Positions 32,403-35,336 of a stretch of 35,336 bases of DNA are shown here, in pieces. Both the position numbers and the translations under genes were made by a program. The notes under the pieces are model-generated. The model saw only the letters and a program-made list of their open reading frames with translations, had not been told where the DNA came from and searched no databases. Source of the DNA: Rickettsia sp. (GTDB taxonomy: Bacteria > Pseudomonadota > Alphaproteobacteria > Rickettsiales > Rickettsiaceae); assembly GCA_023269695.1 (NCBI GenBank), contig JAHFPS010000013.1, positions 1 to 35,336 on the forward strand, given 5' to 3'. The stretch's first letter is position 1. The number at the start of each line of letters is the position of its first letter.

Positions 32403-33539
32403 ATGAGCAGTATAAAGCAAAATTTTTTAAAGATCACCTTATCATTTATATGTCTTGTTTCTTTATTTTCTTGCCAATCTAAGAAAGAGGTTATTCCTGC
32501 AACGAAAGAAATCGTTCAAGAGACTCTAGAAGTGGCTATTTTAATGCCTCTAACAGGAGAAAATTCGATATTAGGTAGGCAGTATAACCAATTAGTTAAA
32601 ATGGGTTTAGAAGACGGTTTAAAAACTTATGTTCATGTCACTTCTTATGATGTTTCTAATGAAAAGCAGATACTTGCTGCGATGGACAAAATATTAGCCC
32701 GTAAAACGAAAATTATTCTAGGACCACTATATTCAAACCTTACTTCTCTAATTGCCAATAAAGCTAAAACACATAATATTGTTGTAATTACCATGTCTAA
32801 TAACCCTGTGTTGGCAGACAAGAAACTTTTTGTCTTTGGGCATGCTCCGTCAAAGCAGCTTACAAAAATAATTAATTACTTTGCAGATAATGATTATAAA
32901 AATTTTATTGCGCTTCTACCTTCAGGTCGTTATGCACAAACAACCAACCAACTTATCCAAAATATATTAATTCAGAAAAATTCTACCTTAGTGCGGAGTG
33001 AATTTTATGCTAATATACCAGAATCAATAGAAAAAGCGGTATTAACTGTCTCAAATAGTGTTGATAATTTAAATGAAATGGAGGATACGGCAACTAAACC
33101 TGTAATTTATCTGTCGGATGATGGTAAAAATTTAGATTTGCTTTTTGATAGTATTCATAAGCATAATTTAGATAAAAAAGCAATTATAATAGGTGATAAC
33201 AGAATAAATACTGATTATTCTGAACCGGTAGATATTATCTTCACTGGTTCATTGAATATTGTGAATAGTAATATAATAGAAAGGGCTAAAAATATAGGTA
33301 TTAATCATTTATCTTTCATGCATGCTGTGGCTTATGATTTAGGAAGGATAACATCAAAATATATAGGTAGTAAATTTACAGAAGAGCGATTTTTAGCGGC
33401 GTTGAATAGTACAACTCCATATACTGGTATATCAGGTAATATTCACTTCATCGACTCAATAGCCCAAAGAGAGTACGATATAATTAAGAGAGAAGATGGC
33501 TTGTACAGCACCATTTCAAAAAGTGTTGATGACTTTTGA
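32403..33539 (+). CDS. LpoA-like lipoprotein, penicillin-binding protein activator family
   Basis: 378-residue lipoprotein: signal peptide with lipobox LFSC (Cys24 as lipidation site) after SFICLVSL. The mature part has the type I periplasmic-binding-protein fold (LEVAILMPLTGENSILGRQY, ILGPLYSNLTSLIANKA, PVIYLSDDGKNLD). This corresponds to the C-terminal domain of LpoA, which activates PBP1A in E. coli; the N-terminal TPR domain of LpoA is absent, as usual in alphaproteobacteria. The place next to rsmI supports the assignment. Whether it activates a PBP here is inference; a role as a substrate-binding lipoprotein is the alternative. The D,D-carboxypeptidase gene follows after about 40 bp, a plausible cell-wall operon. 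Confidence 0.8.
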   Translation: MSSIKQNFLKITLSFICLVSLFSCQSKKEVIPATKEIVQETLEVAILMPLTGENSILGRQYNQLVKMGLEDGLKTYVHVTSYDVSNEKQILAAMDKILARKTKIILGPLYSNLTSLIANKAKTHNIVVITMSNNPVLADKKLFVFGHAPSKQLTKIINYFADNDYKNFIALLPSGRYAQTTNQLIQNILIQKNSTLVRSEFYANIPESIEKAVLTVSNSVDNLNEMEDTATKPVIYLSDDGKNLDLLFDSIHKHNLDKKAIIIGDNRINTDYSEPVDIIFTGSLNIVNSNIIERAKNIGINHLSFMHAVAYDLGRITSKYIGSKFTEERFLAALNSTTPYTGISGNIHFIDSIAQREYDIIKREDGLYSTISKSVDDF

Positions 33540-33582
33540 TATAGTGTTGTTTATATATAGATATTAAGGTTTATTGCATTAC

Positions 33583-34818
33583 ATGAACAAGATTTATAAA
33601 ATTCCGATATTTACACTATACTTGATATTAATTTGTCTCTTAATATCATCTATTGTTAGTGTCAAGGCGGAATCTCATACTAAAACAGTGACATCTAGCA
33701 CAAAAGAAAATGAGAATATTATTTGCTATCCTGATACTACCGCAATAACACTTGAAGCAAAGCAAGCAATAGTTATAGATTATGTTACAGGTAAAGTGTT
33801 ACTGGCAAAGAATGCTTATGAGCGGATGACTCCCTCATCAATGACTAAAATAATGACGTCTTATCTTATTGAAGAGAAAATTCAAAAGGCAGAGGTGTCT
33901 TTTGATTCTTATTTTATGGTAAGTGAGAAAGCTTGGCGTATGGGAGGATCAAAGTCTTTCATGCCTTTGGGTGAAATGGTACGCCTTGAAGATATTCTGA
34001 GTGGTATTATTATTCAATCAGGAAATGATGCTTGTATTGTAGCTGCTGAAGGGTTGTACGGAACGGAAGAAAATTTTGTTGAGGCTATGAATTTACAAGC
34101 ACAGAAAATAGGTATGAAGGATACTCATTTTGTTAATGCCAGTGGTTGGCCAGCAGAGAATCACTATAGTACCGCCTATGATCTTGCGATACTTAGTAGA
34201 ACTCTTATTAAAAACCATCCAGAATTTTATTATATTTATAGTAAAAAATATTTTACTTTCGGTAAAGATCAAAAAGGTCAGCCTATTACTCAAGGAAATC
34301 GTAATCTCTTATTATACAAAGATATTGGATGTGATGGAATTAAAACAGGCTTTACTGATAACGGGGGCTATGGTATGGTGGCATCATGTATAGATGATGG
34401 ACGTCGCTATATTATGGTTATTAACGGTCTTAGTTCTATGAAAAAGCGAGCTAATGAAGCTCTGATGTTATTAGATTGGATTAAGCAAAATTTTATTCAC
34501 AAACAGTTTTATGATAAAGGTGATTTAATAAAAGAAGCTAATGTATGGCTTGGCGTAAAAAATACAGTACAGCTTGTAACAGCAGAAAAACTATCAATGA
34601 TTGTGCCACGCTCTAACCAAGGGAAAGTTGATATAAAAATATCTATACCATCAACTCTTTCAGCTCCTTTAAAGGCTGGTGATATTGTCGGTAAAGTAAG
34701 TGTAACTGTTGACAATGATGCTCAAGAAATAGATATTCTTGCTAAAGAATCAATTGACAAAGTAGGATTTTTGAAGAGAATAGCTTGTTACTTTAATTAT
34801 TTGTTTTTTAGCAAATAA
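33583..34818 (+). CDS. dacF: D-alanyl-D-alanine carboxypeptidase (PBP5/6 family)
   Basis: Peptidase S11 that trims the terminal D-Ala from peptidoglycan pentapeptides, 411 residues. The signal peptide/anchor at about residues 1-30 is rich in Ile and Leu. The three penicillin-binding motifs are complete: SMTK (Ser86, Lys89), SGN (Ser146, Asn148) and KTG (Lys254). A C-terminal PBP5_C-type beta domain follows (about 295-390), ending in a hydrophobic, aromatic tail (IACYFNYLFFSK) that may attach to the membrane. ATG 33583 is taken as the start; a TTG three codons earlier is closer to the weak AAGG site and cannot be excluded. The name dacF follows common Rickettsia usage; dacA/dacC would be equivalent. 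Confidence 0.92.
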   Translation: MNKIYKIPIFTLYLILICLLISSIVSVKAESHTKTVTSSTKENENIICYPDTTAITLEAKQAIVIDYVTGKVLLAKNAYERMTPSSMTKIMTSYLIEEKIQKAEVSFDSYFMVSEKAWRMGGSKSFMPLGEMVRLEDILSGIIIQSGNDACIVAAEGLYGTEENFVEAMNLQAQKIGMKDTHFVNASGWPAENHYSTAYDLAILSRTLIKNHPEFYYIYSKKYFTFGKDQKGQPITQGNRNLLLYKDIGCDGIKTGFTDNGGYGMVASCIDDGRRYIMVINGLSSMKKRANEALMLLDWIKQNFIHKQFYDKGDLIKEANVWLGVKNTVQLVTAEKLSMIVPRSNQGKVDIKISIPSTLSAPLKAGDIVGKVSVTVDNDAQEIDILAKESIDKVGFLKRIACYFNYLFFSK

Positions 34819-34820
34819 TT

Positions 34821-34839
34821 CGCCATTTGACAGTTGGCG
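34821..34839 (+). terminator. Weak hairpin after dacF
   Basis: CGCCA (34821-34825) pairs with TGGCG (34835-34839) directly after the dacF stop. No clear T-run follows, so termination would be weak at best. Confidence 0.3.
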
Positions 34840-34878
34840 TTAAACTTATATTTTACTAAACTTATTATATTTATAATT

Positions 34879-35115
34879 ATGACAGAGATAATCGATTCAC
34901 AAGATTTAATTGACACTATCAGTAAGCTTGAGAAGTTAGAGGAAGAGAAAAACGAGTTGACTGATCTAATAAAGGATGCTTATGAAGAAGCAAAACATAA
35001 AGGCTATGATATTAAGATAATTAAACATGTTCTGAAACTCAAGAAAAAGGATAAGGATGATCTCGCTGAAGAAGATAGCCTAATAGAGTTGTACCGTGGG
35101 GCTTTGAATATTTAA
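34879..35115 (+). CDS. GapR-like UPF0335/DUF2312 DNA-binding protein
   Basis: 78 residues from ATG 34879 (MTEIIDSQDLIDTISKLEKL). The frame is open further upstream, but the extra 15 residues are hydrophobic and unlike the family. It matches the UPF0335/DUF2312 plan: an N-terminal coiled coil (KLEKLEEEKNELTDLIKD), the conserved AKHKGYDIKIIKHVLKLKKK DNA-contact region, then EEDSLIELYRGAL. The Caulobacter member GapR binds overtwisted AT-rich DNA ahead of replication and transcription. The rickettsial copy probably acts as a nucleoid protein; that is by family. Confidence 0.88.
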   Translation: MTEIIDSQDLIDTISKLEKLEEEKNELTDLIKDAYEEAKHKGYDIKIIKHVLKLKKKDKDDLAEEDSLIELYRGALNI

Positions 35116-35154
35116 AAATAGTACATATAAACATTAAAAATAGGAGCTAAAAAA

Positions 35155-35226
35155 ATGCTAAAATCTAGTTATTTCGTATCAGATAGTTTTATTTCAGGAT
35201 ATTTTTCTGGTCTAGCGAGTCTGTAA
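35155..35226 (+). CDS. Possible 23-codon small ORF with a strong ribosome site
   Basis: ATG 35155 to TAA 35224-35226, reading MLKSSYFVSDSFISGYFSGL, then ASL. AGGAG stands 8 nt before the ATG, better than most starts in this window. Seven of 23 residues are Ser, and there is no membrane segment or known motif. A hairpin and then the next gene follow within 73 bp, so it could be a leader peptide. Translation is likely; function unknown. Confidence 0.45.
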   Translation: MLKSSYFVSDSFISGYFSGLASL

Positions 35227-35253
35227 TATACTTTGTGTAAGTTTCAAAACTAG

Positions 35254-35270
35254 ACAGTAAGATGTACTGT
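35254..35270 (+). promoter_or_regulatory. Small hairpin between the small ORF and the next gene
   Basis: ACAGTA/TACTGT with loop AGATG. The stem is the same as the one at 13060-13076. No T-tract follows. It lies about 28 nt before the next start and may be part of the leader. Confidence 0.35.
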
Positions 35271-35298
35271 AAGAAAACAACTTATAAGAAGGAAAAAT

Positions 35299-35336
35299 AT
35301 GTCAGAGAAAATAGAAAAGAAAATACTAGAGCTAAG
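35299..35336 (+). CDS. Start of a gene cut by the window end
   Basis: ATG 35299 with AAGAAGG about 6 nt upstream, open to the end, reading MSEKIEKKILEL. Twelve codons are too few to identify it. The pattern is loosely like acyl carrier protein N-termini, which is only a guess. Confidence 0.5.
   Translation, partial: MSEKIEKKILEL

Overview
This is AT-rich chromosomal DNA from an obligate intracellular alphaproteobacterium of the order Rickettsiales, most likely Rickettsia or a close Rickettsiaceae symbiont. The evidence is: a secreted patatin phospholipase; a lone CcmA; an isolated gene-transfer-agent tail gene; UPF0335/GapR-like and long-form QueF genes; low GC; and above all a dense load of palindromic repeats, two of them inserted in frame in a housekeeping gene, the classic behaviour of Rickettsia palindromic elements. 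The species cannot be named from the sequence alone.

Layout. 1-740 is transposon wreckage: an IS5-type transposase tail abutting a deleted, frameshifted IS256-type transposase. 782-6205 (minus) holds patatin, an RND efflux pump and an amino-acid ABC permease. 6585-10791 (minus) holds queF, a small membrane protein and aconitase (acnA) with two repeat insertions. 10814-11513 is two near-identical repeat composites. 11665-14532 holds a secreted Thr/Ser-rich TPR protein, ccmA and an XRE regulator. 14895-19215 (plus) holds a TAXI-type binding protein, a universal stress protein, dapE, tRNA-Leu(TAG) and trigger factor. 19748-22420 (minus) is a GTA 'megatron' tail protein between two copies of a 163-bp MITE. 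22943-25243 is a kinase-like effector candidate. 25586-31096 holds uvrD, lepA and prfB; prfB carries the programmed +1 frameshift and starts at GTG 29992. 31477-35336 holds a frameshifted rsmI, divergent from an LpoA-like lipoprotein gene, then a D,D-carboxypeptidase, a GapR-like gene, a 23-codon small ORF and the start of one more gene.

How the parts work together. dapE, the LpoA-like lipoprotein and the D,D-carboxypeptidase serve peptidoglycan synthesis and remodelling. tig, lepA, prfB, rsmI and tRNA-Leu serve translation and folding. Patatin, the kinase-like protein and the Thr-rich secreted protein are candidates for host interaction.

The most striking structure is the repeat system. Composite elements end in TATAGCTAACC...GGTTAGCTATA inverted repeats and carry nested palindromic modules. 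Their ends supply the stop codons of at least four genes (ccmA, tig, the GTA gene, prfB) and directly abut dapE. One composite was itself hit by the MITE at a CTAG site with TA duplication, and a compact 73-bp form without modules also exists.
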